This document shows, piece by piece, positions 16,265 to 24,641 of a stretch of DNA of 64,000 bases. Origin of the DNA: Mesobacillus jeotgali. GTDB taxonomy: Bacteria; Bacillota; Bacilli; Bacillales; Cytobacillaceae. The DNA is taken from the NCBI RefSeq assembly GCF_014856545.2, contig NZ_CP109811.1, positions 800,001-864,000 of the forward strand, read 5' to 3'. The translations under genes and the position numbers were made by a program. The notes below the pieces were generated by a model, which was not told where the DNA came from, made no database searches, and was given only the letters and a program-made list of their open reading frames with translations. How positions within the stretch are numbered: position 1 is the first letter of the stretch; each line of letters opens with the position of its first letter.

Positions 16265-17497
16265 TTACAATGCCCAGTCTCCATTGCGGAACACTGGCTC
16301 AGCATTTCCATCAGCAGTAATGCCGTCGATGTCCATTTTATCGGAGCCGATCATGAAGTCGACGTGCGTGATGCTTTCGTTCAGGCCGTTTTTAGCCAGT
16401 TCTTCTGAAGACATCGTCTTGCCGCCTTCCACGCAGAATGCGTAAGCACTTCCGATTGCGAAGTGGTTTGACGCGTTTTCATCAAATAATGTGTTGAAGA
16501 ATAATACATTTGATTGTGAAATCGGTGAGTTGAATGGTACAAGGGCAACTTCGCCAAGATAGTGTGAGCCTTCATCAGTCGCCACAAGCTGCTTCAGGAT
16601 TTCTTCGCCTTCTTCAGCTTCCACGCCGACGATTTTTCCATTTTCAAAAGTTAGCTTGAAGTTGTCGATGATGTTACCGCCGTAGCTGAGCGGCTTTGTG
16701 CTTGATACATAACCGTTTACACCAGTTTTCAACGGTACAGAGAAAACCTCTTCAGTCGGCATATTTGCCATGAACTCGTAGCCTTGCTCGTTCACGCTGC
16801 CGGCTCCAACCCAGATATGCTTTTCTGGAAGCTCGACTGTCAGGTCTGTGCCTGGTGCTTTATAGTGAAGCTTATTGTAACGCTTGCTGTTCAGGTAATC
16901 GACTTTTTCATGAAGGGAAGCGTCATGATCTTTCCATGCTGCGACCGGATCTTCAGTATTGACGCGGACTGCCTTGAAGATTGCATCCCAAAGCTTCTGA
17001 ACAGCTGTTTCAGCTGTGTCCTCAGGGAACACCATTTTCGCCCATCCTTCAGAAGGAACGGCAATTACAGTCCAGCTAACTTTATCGGATTGTATGTATT
17101 TGCGATATTTAGAAAGAGCCGTTCCAGCAGCTTTCTGGAAGTTTGCAATACGCTCAGACTTTACACCTTTTAACAGGTCAGGACTTGAAGAAACGATTGA
17201 CATGAATGCTGCACCATTTTCCGCAAGCTCTTCCACTTCGCGCGCACGCCATTCAGGATACTCGTTGAAAGCCTCATCAGGTGCAAGGTCATATTTTGTT
17301 CTGTTAACATTGTCATCATTCCAGTTCACAACGACGTTTTTCGCGCCAGCTTCGTATGCCTTTTTCACAACAACACGCACAAACTCAGCGGAATCAAGCA
17401 TTGTATTGATGACAAGCGTCTGGTCCTTCTGGATGTTAACGCCAACCTTGACAGCAAGGTCTGCATATTTCTCTAAATTCGTTTTGAAATCACTCAT
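16265..17497 (-). CDS. ampS: Aminopeptidase, M29 family (AmpS/thermophilic type)
   Basis: A 410-residue soluble protein, the usual M29 length. It begins FKTNLEKYADLAVKVGVNIQ and contains VELPEKHIWVGAG, LGEVALVPFNSPISQ and LFDENASNHFAIG. The His/Glu/Asp residues in these motifs supply the two-metal site of the family. It releases N-terminal amino acids from peptides. AAAAGGGGCGAAATAG lies upstream of the ATG. It is monocistronic with its own terminator. Confidence 0.93.
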   Translation of the reverse strand: MSDFKTNLEKYADLAVKVGVNIQKDQTLVINTMLDSAEFVRVVVKKAYEAGAKNVVVNWNDDNVNRTKYDLAPDEAFNEYPEWRAREVEELAENGAAFMSIVSSSPDLLKGVKSERIANFQKAAGTALSKYRKYIQSDKVSWTVIAVPSEGWAKMVFPEDTAETAVQKLWDAIFKAVRVNTEDPVAAWKDHDASLHEKVDYLNSKRYNKLHYKAPGTDLTVELPEKHIWVGAGSVNEQGYEFMANMPTEEVFSVPLKTGVNGYVSSTKPLSYGGNIIDNFKLTFENGKIVGVEAEEGEEILKQLVATDEGSHYLGEVALVPFNSPISQSNVLFFNTLFDENASNHFAIGSAYAFCVEGGKTMSSEELAKNGLNESITHVDFMIGSDKMDIDGITADGNAEPVFRNGDWAL

Positions 17498-17697
17498 CTA
17501 TTTCGCCCCTTTTCTGAATCTTCTTTTATATTGTAACGATTTTATAGGAAAAAAGAAACTTAAGACATTCGACTTAACTAGACATTGGAAAGGCTTCCTC
17601 TCTGTCTAAAATTGCTAGCCTATCAGACTGGCATCATAATAGCAGCCTAGGGTAAAATAGAGCGGTATACAAAAGGGGTATAGGAGGCTTTTTTTAC

Positions 17698-18093
17698 ATG
17701 AAATTCGATGTTGTCTTGTTGCGGCTATCCGCGATTTACGCTTTCGTTGGCGCGTTCATGGGCTCGCATATGGCAGGTGCCGGGGACTATGCAATCCGCC
17801 CGGTCCATGCGCATATTTTGGTTGTTGGCTGGCTGAGTCTATTTGCATTCTCCAGTTACTACCGTTCCTACGCGGTGCCGAAAACTTCAAAACTAGCATT
17901 ATTCCATGTTTGGACGGCCATCCTTGGAAGCTTCGGATTGACTCTGGGCATGTGGCTTTATAACGTGAAGCCGTTCCCACTGCCAGAAACATTTACAATG
18001 GTGTTCTATATAGTCGGAGGATCCACTTTGCTGCTAAGCTTCCTGCTATTTGTGTTCATGACATTCAAGTATAGCGATGCAAAGGTAAAATAA
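17698..18093 (+). CDS. Four-helix membrane protein, heme-copper-oxidase subunit I-like fragment fold
   Basis: 131 residues with four membrane helices. Histidines in MGSHMAGAG and VHAHILVVGWLSLFA recall the N-terminal helices of cytochrome oxidase subunit I/NnrS-like proteins. It is far too short to be an oxidase and has no second His cluster. The start is ATG 17698 behind ATAGGAGG. Possibly a heme- or quinone-associated membrane protein; the function is unassigned. A strong terminator follows. Confidence 0.65.
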   Translation: MKFDVVLLRLSAIYAFVGAFMGSHMAGAGDYAIRPVHAHILVVGWLSLFAFSSYYRSYAVPKTSKLALFHVWTAILGSFGLTLGMWLYNVKPFPLPETFTMVFYIVGGSTLLLSFLLFVFMTFKYSDAKVK

Positions 18094-18100
18094 TTGAGAA

Positions 18101-18136
18101 AAATCCATGCAGAGTTAGTTTCTGCATGGATTTTTT
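18101..18136 (+). terminator. Terminator of the 17698-18093 gene
   Basis: AATCCATGCAGA/TCTGCATGGATT stem with TTTTTT tail. Confidence 0.85.
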
Positions 18137-18226
18137 GTCCGCTGGGATCAATTTCATCAATAGATGGACCGCTTTTAGCATCCTATCAGCGTTCTTTGCT
18201 TAATATATTGGCGAAAATACAAAAAA

Positions 18227-18355
18227 TTCGACCACTTTTTCAATTAATTCGACCACTTTTTCCAATAATTCGACCACATTCTCGAATAATTCGACCACAT
18301 TTCAAATTAATTCGACCAACTTCATATTTTCCACCCATATCCAAGCTGTCAACTT
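18227..18355 (-). repeat. 21-bp tandem array (core GTGGTCGAATTA, minus sense)
   Basis: Plus-strand TTCGACCA begins at 18227, 18248, 18269, 18290 and 18311: a strict 21-bp period with variable A/T-rich bases between. In minus sense it starts about 40 bp after the stop of the MFS gene at 18367. It is preceded by a weaker hairpin, CAGCTT/AAGTTG (about 18321-18353). An 88-codon plus frame through it is an artefact of the period being a multiple of three. Confidence 0.8.
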
Positions 18356-18366
18356 CATAAGTCGAC

Positions 18367-19635
18367 TTAAACCCCGGCTGCCTTCCTATTTTCATACATT
18401 CGGAACATCACCCAGAACAGCACCGCGCTCAAAACGGCGAGAATGCTGAGGATGGTGAACGTCCAGCCGTAGCCAATCCAGACAGTGAGCGGAATGCTGA
18501 TTGGTGCAATCGTCCTGCCTATCGTATAACGCAATGAAGCGGCCGCAAAATACTGGCCGCGCATTTGTTCTGGTGCCAAGTTGGAAATGAAGGTTTGCTG
18601 CAGTCCGGCTGTCATCAGCTCAGCCAATGTGAACACAGCCATTGCTGCAATTAAGCCCCAAATCCAATTGGTCGCACCAAACATCAAAATCGCCACAGCA
18701 TAAATGAGCGAGGACAATACAAACACGTTTCGTTCGCGGAAACGGGTCACCCATCTGGTTACAACGACAGTAAAGAGGGCAACCAGCAAGCCATTTTCAG
18801 ATAGAATCAACCCAAAAGCCTGCTCGCCATTCACGGTGAAAACCTTGCTGCCGAGTTCGAGCACGGTTTGATTATGCACCGTATCCTTTGTATAAACAGG
18901 GAATAACAAATCAAGCTGCATGAATGTTTGAGCTGCTAAAATCCCTGCTATGATGAACATGAGAAAAATTTTATCCTGGACAATGACCTTATAATCGGCA
19001 ATTTGATCCTTAAGGAAATCATACCATTTCCCATTTTCCGCCCGTGCCTGCCTGGCTGAAGCAGGGACCGTTTCGCGCGTCCATTTTGCGAGGACAAGCG
19101 CAAGCAGGATGGAGATAATCGCTACTACGATCATCAATTCAAACCGATATTTGACATAAAAAATGGCTCCGAGAATCGGGCCGACAACGACAGCGATATT
19201 GATCTGCGTATAAAAAATCGCGAATACACTGCTGCGGTCTTTTTCCGGGACCACGTCCGCAACCATCGCCTGGCTGGCCGGCCAGTAAATGGAACCGAAC
19301 ATCCCGACGAGTGTAAAGCAGATGAATCCGAGCAGCGGTGAGGTGAACCATGGTGAAACGGCATAGGCAAAAACAAGGAAGGCAATTCCTTGGCCAAAAG
19401 CGGATATCACCATCATCCGCTTGCGCCCGAACCGGTCGGCGGTATATCCGCCCATCAAATTGGCGAATACCGAAAAGACCTGGGATAAGACGAGCAGGAA
19501 TCCAGCGTTGCCCTTCCCGAAACTTTCAGCAAAATAAATCGTCAAAAACGGGAAAAACATCCAAAATGTTATATTCATTAAAGCTTCGCCAAACAGGCGA
19601 ATCTTCAAGTTTCGATCCCAATCCCTAATCCTCAT
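18367..19635 (-). CDS. MFS drug/metabolite exporter
   Basis: 422 residues from the ATG at 19635, which has AAAGGAGT at 6-base spacing; the frame extends further upstream without support. Twelve predicted helices. The MFS motif in loop 2-3 reads GGYTADRFGRKRMM, with the conserved D and R/K. An extended extracellular segment near residues 240-275 follows the seventh helix. The substrate cannot be told. It is followed by the 21-bp array and convergent with the 17698 gene. Confidence 0.85.
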   Translation of the reverse strand: MRIRDWDRNLKIRLFGEALMNITFWMFFPFLTIYFAESFGKGNAGFLLVLSQVFSVFANLMGGYTADRFGRKRMMVISAFGQGIAFLVFAYAVSPWFTSPLLGFICFTLVGMFGSIYWPASQAMVADVVPEKDRSSVFAIFYTQINIAVVVGPILGAIFYVKYRFELMIVVAIISILLALVLAKWTRETVPASARQARAENGKWYDFLKDQIADYKVIVQDKIFLMFIIAGILAAQTFMQLDLLFPVYTKDTVHNQTVLELGSKVFTVNGEQAFGLILSENGLLVALFTVVVTRWVTRFRERNVFVLSSLIYAVAILMFGATNWIWGLIAAMAVFTLAELMTAGLQQTFISNLAPEQMRGQYFAAASLRYTIGRTIAPISIPLTVWIGYGWTFTILSILAVLSAVLFWVMFRMYENRKAAGV

Positions 19636-19740
19636 GATGTTACTCCTTTTATATCGAATGACAACCAACGAATATCATACTACTCCCAACGAATTTTTTA
19701 CAAGTTAATTCATTCTACATATTCCATCCTTAATAAAAAT

Positions 19741-19768
19741 AAAAAAGCGGCACGAGGCCGCTTTTTTG
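19741..19768. terminator. Terminator downstream of topB
   Basis: AAAAAAGCGGC-ACGAG-GCCGCTTTTTT. On the minus strand it ends topB. Confidence 0.85.
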
Positions 19769-19777
19769 TAACTAGTC

Positions 19778-21874
19778 CTAATCTTTATCTTCCATCGCAG
19801 CTTTCAGCAAGTCTCCAAGGCTTGTGCCGAAGTTCTCCTGAGATGGCGAGTATTTTTCCTTCAGCTTGCGCTCCTCACGTTTGGAAACGCCTTTTTTCTT
19901 CTTATCTTCGGCCTTTTCAACGACATTGCAGCGGCGACACTGGAAGTAGGCGCCAGCTTTACCGTTGTGGATTTCCATTCGCTTATGGCATTGAGGGCAG
20001 CGTCTGTGCGAAAGCTTTGGATCCTTATGCTTGCGGAAGCTGCACTCAGGGCTGGAGCAGACGAGGATGCGCCCTTCCTTTGTTTTGCGTTCTTTCATGA
20101 ACTCACCGCATTCAGGGCATTTTGAGCCTGTCAGGTTATGGGCGCGGTAGGTTTTGTCGCTCGTCTTGATTTCGGATACAAGGCGGGCCGTCTGTTCACG
20201 GATCCGTTTCTTGAAAGCTTTCGGATCCCCTTTGCCGCGTGCGATTTCTTCTAGCTCTTTTTCCCATTTTGCAGTCAGCTCTGGGGAAGTCAGTTCATCA
20301 TTAACCAGGTCGATGAGCTGCTTGCCCTTTTTCGTCGGGTACAGGCGGCCATTCTGCCGTTCCACGACCTCCGACGATATGATGCGCTCAATGATTTCCG
20401 CACGCGTTGCCGGAGTGCCGAGCCCGAATTTCTCCATTTTTGCCAGGATATCCGATTCAGACAAACGAAGCGGAGGCTCGGTCATTTTTTTATTCATTGT
20501 AATCTGGCCAACTGAGTAGCTTTTGCCTTTTTCAAGGTGGCCCAAAGATTGTGTGCCTGCGTCATCATCGTCTTTTCCGAGAACCTTTTTAAAACCAAGC
20601 TCAAGGATATTTGTTTCCCGTGCTGACAGTGATTCTCCTTCGACATCGAAGTTAGCATGAATCACTTCGTACTGATATGCCGGGTAAAATAAAGCCAGGA
20701 ACCGGCGGACGATTAAATCGTACAGCTTCCGTTCATCTGGTGATAAATCGGCAAGGTGAAGCCGCTCTTCTGTCGGGATGATCGCGTGGTGGTCAGTGAC
20801 TTTTTCATTATTGAATACGCGGCGGGCCTGGACTTTGCCTTTCTGGGCAAGCGCAGGCTTTGCTTCATCACGGTAGCCTGACATGATTCCCTGTAGGCGG
20901 TCCGCCATCGTTGCTTCCATATCGGTCGTCAAATACCGCGAGTCCGTACGCGGATAGGTGACAAGCTTATGCTGTTCATACAATCCCTGCAGGACATTGG
21001 ATGTTTTCTTTGCCGAGAAGCCGAAACGCTTATTGGCGTCACGCTGCAGTTCTGTCAGGTCATAAGGAAGCGGCTGCGGTTCCGACTTTTGCTTGCGGTC
21101 CAGCGATTTCAGAATAGCTTTCTTATTGGAAAGCTTCTTTTGAATTTGTTCTGCTTTTTCTTTTGAAAAAATTCGTTTTTCTCCTTTATGCTCCCATTCA
21201 GCATTCAAAGAGCTCACCTTCGCCTGGATGGTCCAGTATTCCTTCGGCACGAACTTATTTATTTCATCCTCGCGTTCCAGGACCATCGCGAGTGTTGGTG
21301 TCTGGACACGGCCGGCAGATAAAGGATCCTTGAATTTCGTTGTCAACGCCCTCGAAACATTTAAACCGATCAGCCAGTCAGCCTCGGCTCGGCAGACAGC
21401 AGATTCATACAGATCCTCAAACTGCTTGCCAGGCTTAAGGTTTTTAAAACCGTCCTTGATGGCACGGTCCGTCTGGGAGGAAATCCACAGTCGCTTGATT
21501 GGTTTTTTCCAGTTGATGCGCTGGAGAATCCATCTAGCGACCAGCTCGCCCTCACGTCCGGCGTCGGTCGCAATGATGAATTCACCGACATCCTTGCGCT
21601 CAGCGAGATGCTCGATTGCCTTGAACTGGTGACTCGTCTGCTTGATGACCTTCAACCCCATTTTATCAGGGATGATCGGCAGCTCCTCAAGCTTCCATAC
21701 TTTATATTTTGGGTCATAATTCTCTGGCATCTTCAATTCAATCAAGTGGCCGAGCGCCCAGGTGACGATATATTGATTTCCTTCAAAATAACTTTTATGA
21801 GTTTTATTGCAGCCAAGTACACGCGCAAGTTCGCGGGCAACACTTGGTTTTTCTGCAAGTACTAATGATTTCAT
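19778..21874 (-). CDS. topB: DNA topoisomerase III (type IA)
   Basis: 698 residues from the ATG at 21874, with AAAGGAGC upstream. The TOPRIM domain starts KSLVLAEKPSVARELARVLG and holds ATDAGREGE. The active-site tyrosine lies in LVTYPRTDSRYL near residue 312. SAGRVQTPTLAMV and GLGTPATRAEIIERII are type IA signatures. The C-terminus carries a zinc-finger-like CPECGEF...CSSPECSF and a second CPQC/CRRC pair. It decatenates and relaxes negatively supercoiled DNA. It is divergent from the Nudix-GNAT gene. Confidence 0.97.
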   Translation of the reverse strand: MKSLVLAEKPSVARELARVLGCNKTHKSYFEGNQYIVTWALGHLIELKMPENYDPKYKVWKLEELPIIPDKMGLKVIKQTSHQFKAIEHLAERKDVGEFIIATDAGREGELVARWILQRINWKKPIKRLWISSQTDRAIKDGFKNLKPGKQFEDLYESAVCRAEADWLIGLNVSRALTTKFKDPLSAGRVQTPTLAMVLEREDEINKFVPKEYWTIQAKVSSLNAEWEHKGEKRIFSKEKAEQIQKKLSNKKAILKSLDRKQKSEPQPLPYDLTELQRDANKRFGFSAKKTSNVLQGLYEQHKLVTYPRTDSRYLTTDMEATMADRLQGIMSGYRDEAKPALAQKGKVQARRVFNNEKVTDHHAIIPTEERLHLADLSPDERKLYDLIVRRFLALFYPAYQYEVIHANFDVEGESLSARETNILELGFKKVLGKDDDDAGTQSLGHLEKGKSYSVGQITMNKKMTEPPLRLSESDILAKMEKFGLGTPATRAEIIERIISSEVVERQNGRLYPTKKGKQLIDLVNDELTSPELTAKWEKELEEIARGKGDPKAFKKRIREQTARLVSEIKTSDKTYRAHNLTGSKCPECGEFMKERKTKEGRILVCSSPECSFRKHKDPKLSHRRCPQCHKRMEIHNGKAGAYFQCRRCNVVEKAEDKKKKGVSKREERKLKEKYSPSQENFGTSLGDLLKAAMEDKD

Positions 21875-22029
21875 GTTTGCTCCTTTCAAAAAACAACAGT
21901 TTTACGTATGCTTTACTTATAATATCAGATTTATATAATTCCGGCTTCGGAAAGCTAAAGTGCCAAAGTAGGGCCCTGCGCTTATCTAAGTATAATGGAA
22001 ACAACGGAATTTTTGTAATGGGGGAGAGC

Positions 22030-22935
22030 ATGAGCGATTATATTAAAGAAATCCGTGAACTTATTGGGAGCAGGCCATTCATTCTGGTGGGTTCTGCTGT
22101 GCTTGTTTTTAACAGGGATTATGAAGTGCTGCTGCAGCTAAGAACTGATACTGGCAGGTGGGGGATTCCCGGAGGAGCGATGGAGCCGGGCGAAAGCTTT
22201 GAGGAAACAGCTCGCAGGGAATTGTTCGAGGAAACAGGGCTTCATCTTAAGACTCTGAAATTTTTGGATGTGGTTGCCGGTGAAGAGTATTATTTCCGAT
22301 ATCCAAATGGCGATGAAATCTATAACGCGATTGCCCTCTATGCTTGTGAGGAGTGGGATGGAAAGCTGCAGATGCTTGATTGTGAAAGCAAGGAGCTTCG
22401 TTTTTTTCCATTAAACAATCTGCCTTCGTTAACAGAGAGGCAAGAGCTGATTATAAAAAAGGTTAATGACAGCAGGTATCTGCCTGAATTCAGAGAAATC
22501 CATCTTAATGTGATTTTGGAGTGTGCCGAAGTGCTGGATCTGCAGAGAAAATCATACAAAATAGAAGCAGAGCTTATCGGTACAGATGAAATCCCTCCAT
22601 TAAAAGAAACATTCGAGCAGCTTCAGGAGTGTGGCGAAACCTTTATTGGTTGTTATATAGAAGGCAGGCTCGCTGGGGCGGTCTCTTTTAAAAAAGAAGG
22701 AGAAGTAATCGATATCCATCGCATGATGGTTCACCCTGATTTTTTCCGCAGGGGAATTGCGCGAAAGCTAATTGCTAAATTAGAACAGATTGGCTGCTCT
22801 GAAATGATTGTTTCAACCGGGGCAGCGAACACACCAGCACTGAATCTATATCAAAAGCTGGGTTTTGAGCGCAAGCATGATTCAGTAGTGGGTAACGGAC
22901 TGGTGATTGCCAATTTTAAAAAAGAGCGAATATGA
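22030..22935 (+). CDS. Nudix hydrolase - GNAT acetyltransferase fusion
   Basis: 301 residues. The N-terminal Nudix domain (about 1-155) carries a complete Nudix box, GAMEPGESFEETARRELFEETGL in two halves: GAMEPGESFE then ETARRELFEETGL. The C-terminal GNAT domain (about 175-300) holds MMVHPDFFRRGIARKLI, the acetyl-CoA loop, and NLYQKLGFERK. Both domains keep their key residues. ATG 22030 is behind GGGGGAG; ATG 22018 has no ribosome site. It may sanitise or modify a nucleotide-linked substrate; the true substrate is unknown. Confidence 0.88.
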   Translation: MSDYIKEIRELIGSRPFILVGSAVLVFNRDYEVLLQLRTDTGRWGIPGGAMEPGESFEETARRELFEETGLHLKTLKFLDVVAGEEYYFRYPNGDEIYNAIALYACEEWDGKLQMLDCESKELRFFPLNNLPSLTERQELIIKKVNDSRYLPEFREIHLNVILECAEVLDLQRKSYKIEAELIGTDEIPPLKETFEQLQECGETFIGCYIEGRLAGAVSFKKEGEVIDIHRMMVHPDFFRRGIARKLIAKLEQIGCSEMIVSTGAANTPALNLYQKLGFERKHDSVVGNGLVIANFKKERI

Positions 22936-22945
22936 TTACTCTAAA

Positions 22946-22978
22946 CAAAAGGACCCGGCAGCAGGCCTGGTCCTTTCA
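22946..22978. terminator. Terminator between convergent genes
   Basis: AAAGGACC...GGTCCTTT stem just after the Nudix-GNAT stop and just before the stop of the minus-strand UPF0145 gene. Confidence 0.75.
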
Positions 22979-22981
22979 GCT

Positions 22982-23299
22982 TTACTCTTTAATTTTTACT
23001 GCGGTACCCGTAGCGATGCACATCATCATGCCTTCTCTTAATGTTTCAAAATCAAGGTCGACACCTATTACGGCATTCGCACCCAAACGGCGGGCTTTAT
23101 CCTCCATCTCGCGAATGGCAATTTCCCGGCCTTCGGCGAGTTTGTTCTCATATGCCGAACTTCTGCCGCCAATCACATCGGTGACACTTGCCAGAAAGTC
23201 GCGCACCACATTGGCGCCCATGATAGCTTCCCCGGAAACAATACCCAGATAGTTCTCGACTTCTTTGCCTTGCAATGTTGAAGTTGTTGTTACGATCAT
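22982..23299 (-). CDS. YbjQ/UPF0145 family protein
   Basis: 105 residues. The ATG at 23299 follows GAGGAGGAATATAAAC; the frame extends upstream without support. It begins [20 protein letters not shown] and has [15 protein letters not shown] and [16 protein letters not shown], all signatures of UPF0145/YbjQ. The family forms pentameric rings. Its biochemical function is unknown. Confidence 0.92.
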   Translation of the reverse strand: MIVTTTSTLQGKEVENYLGIVSGEAIMGANVVRDFLASVTDVIGGRSSAYENKLAEGREIAIREMEDKARRLGANAVIGVDLDFETLREGMMMCIATGTAVKIKE

Positions 23300-23388
23300 G
23301 TTTATATTCCTCCTCAATTTTTTGTAGCCGGCTGTTAAAAAGCTGTGAATAACTACATATACGATTCCCTTTGAAAAAAGTTTCAATC

Positions 23389-23421
23389 AAAAAAAGAACC
23401 CAGCGATTATGCGCCAGGTCC
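23389..23421 (-). terminator. Terminator of the 54-aa gene
   Basis: On the minus strand GGACCTGGCG-CATAAT-CGCTGGGTTC pairs over 10 bp with three G-U pairs, then TTTTTTT. Confidence 0.75.
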
Positions 23422-23430
23422 TGCGATCAT

Positions 23431-23595
23431 TTACACTTCATCTTCCTCTACGCGATTTTTGAATGCCTCCTGGACGACGAGGAATTCCTCATCTTCCTGT
23501 GCTTCGGTCTCAGGCCGCTTTGGTTTCAGTGCACCTGACGGCAGGTCGCCAGGATGGCCTTTTTTCTTGTGATTGAACTCTTTGCCTCTGCTCAT
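23431..23595 (-). CDS. Small acidic hypothetical protein, 54 aa
   Basis: The ATG at 23595 has GGAGGG 8 bases upstream and its own terminator downstream. The sequence is hydrophilic: a basic N-terminus (SRGKEFNHKKKGHPGDLP), a middle with KPKRPE and an acidic tail (EEDEV). No domain is recognised; probably intrinsically disordered. Small hydrophilic proteins of this kind are common in Bacillus spores, but that link is only a guess. Confidence 0.65.
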   Translation of the reverse strand: MSRGKEFNHKKKGHPGDLPSGALKPKRPETEAQEDEEFLVVQEAFKNRVEEDEV

Positions 23596-23646
23596 TCATG
23601 AACCCTCCTTTCTTTGATAAAGCATAAGCTTCTGACACTTAGATTA

Positions 23647-23700
23647 GTGTCCAGCTCCAGCGCTTGTCGGAGCTGACCAAGGCGCTTTCGCTTTTCTTAT
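23647..23700. repeat. Interspersed short repeat (GTGTCCAGCTCCAGCGC type)
   Basis: It contains GTGTCCAGCTCCAGCGCTT and GGCGCTTTCGCTTTTCTTA around a GTCGGAGCTGAC core. Sequences of this type are, from memory, scattered between genes in many Bacillaceae genomes. Only one clear copy is in this window. Confidence 0.55.
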
Positions 23701-23794
23701 CCAAAGTAGTTTTTCCTGTTGGAAGCTGAAATATAAAAAATCAATTGCATATGATTGTATAGAGATAAATTTTACTAAAGAAAGGGCGACTGAA

Positions 23795-24406
23795 ATGGAC
23801 GAAAAATTGTACGCTCAAGAGTTGGTTGAGTGCCCGACTGTTTTTTGCGCAAACCGGGATGACCAGGCTCCGCTTTTTACAGCAGATGCGTTGATAAATG
23901 GTGATATAAAAAAGATTAACCTTGAGGATTATCGCGGGAAGTGGGTTATTTTATTTTTCTACCCAAGCGATTTCACCTTTGTCTGACCGACAGAACTGGC
24001 GGCGGTCGCCGCTGTTTATCCTTATATTCAAGCTCTTGGTGCTGAATTGCTGGCCATCAGCACAGACAGTGTATATTCGCACAAGGTGTTTAAGGAAACT
24101 TCTCCATCATTGAAGAATGTTACGTATCCTATGGTAAGCGACAGGACACAGGTCATCAGCCGTGCTTACCGTGTTCTGGATGCAACGACCGGGGCCTGCT
24201 TCAGGACATCGGTTTTCATTGATCCAGAGGGCATTATCAGGGCAAAGCTCACATATCCAGGAAATGTCGGCCGAAACCTTCCTGAGCACGTAAGGATGCT
24301 GCAGGCTTTCGCGTATGCCAAACAAACAGGGAAGGGTGTACCGGCGAACTGGGTGCCCGGCCAGCAAGGAGTCAGTACAGACCCATCAAATATAGGGAAT
24401 ATTTAA
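23795..24406 (+). CDS. Peroxiredoxin (AhpC/Prx1-like) with in-frame UGA at the catalytic Cys: candidate selenoprotein
   Basis: One frame of 203 residues if TGA 23984-23986 (codon 64) is read through. The motif PSDFTFV-U-PTELAAV matches the peroxiredoxin site P-x3-T-x2-C, with UGA exactly where the peroxidatic Cys stands. The frame continues cleanly for 139 codons ([32 protein letters not shown]), including the conserved active-site Arg. A hairpin with a GGUC loop lies 17 bases after the UGA. The usual C-terminal resolving Cys is absent (GKGVPANW, where the family has VCPAxW); other Cys lie at 13, 18 and in TGACF. It reduces peroxides. A recent nonsense mutation is the alternative. Confidence 0.75.
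23984..24017 (+). promoter_or_regulatory. Candidate bacterial SECIS element
   Basis: UGA at 23984-23986, then 11 bases, then the stem GGCGGC (23998-24003), loop GGTC (24004-24007), stem GCCGCT (24008-24013), extended by a U-G pair and A-U pairs below a mismatch. The loop sequence and the UGA-to-loop distance resemble the E. coli fdhF SECIS, whose apical loop is also GGUC. The hairpin lies inside the coding frame, as bacterial SECIS elements do. Confidence 0.65.
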
Positions 24407-24412
24407 GGCTTG

Positions 24413-24440
24413 CAGGTCCGGTTAAAGGGACCTGTTTTTT
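24413..24440 (+). terminator. Terminator of the peroxiredoxin gene
   Basis: CAGGTCC/GGACCTG stem with a TTTTTT tail. Confidence 0.85.
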
Positions 24441-24599
24441 GTTATATAAAATTTGGATTATTAAAGACCAACTCAACAGTGGAGCATGTGCTTTTCTTGT
24501 CTGTGACCAGCATCACACTCAGTGGATAAAAATGTCACAAATTCTCTACAAAAATCTTCGATATCACTCACAAAGTTTTTTTAAAATAGAATTGAGATT

Positions 24600-24617
24600 A
24601 TGTTAAAAATTTCACAA
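24600..24617 (+). promoter_or_regulatory. Candidate Rex operator before cydA
   Basis: ATGTTAAAAATTTCACAA matches the Rex box TTGTGAA-N4-TTCACAA with two mismatches in the left half. It lies 25 bp before the cydA start. Rex represses cydABCD in B. subtilis when NADH is low. Confidence 0.6.
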
Positions 24618-24641
24618 ACATTAAATAGGGAGGTACCAAAG

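Noticed and set aside
16172..16408. 78-codon plus-strand frame near ampS
   Set aside because: It overlaps the ampS terminator and coding region in antisense; the ribosome-site-like AAAGGAGGAGG lies after its start.
18094..18360. 88-codon plus-strand frame with repeated IRP residues
   Set aside because: It starts inside a terminator and its repeats come from a 21-bp DNA array whose period happens to be a multiple of three.
23795..24406. Simple pseudogene or sequencing error in the peroxiredoxin
   Set aside because: Not excluded, but the single stop lies exactly at the catalytic Cys codon, the rest of the frame is clean and a GGUC hairpin follows; the selenoprotein reading explains more.
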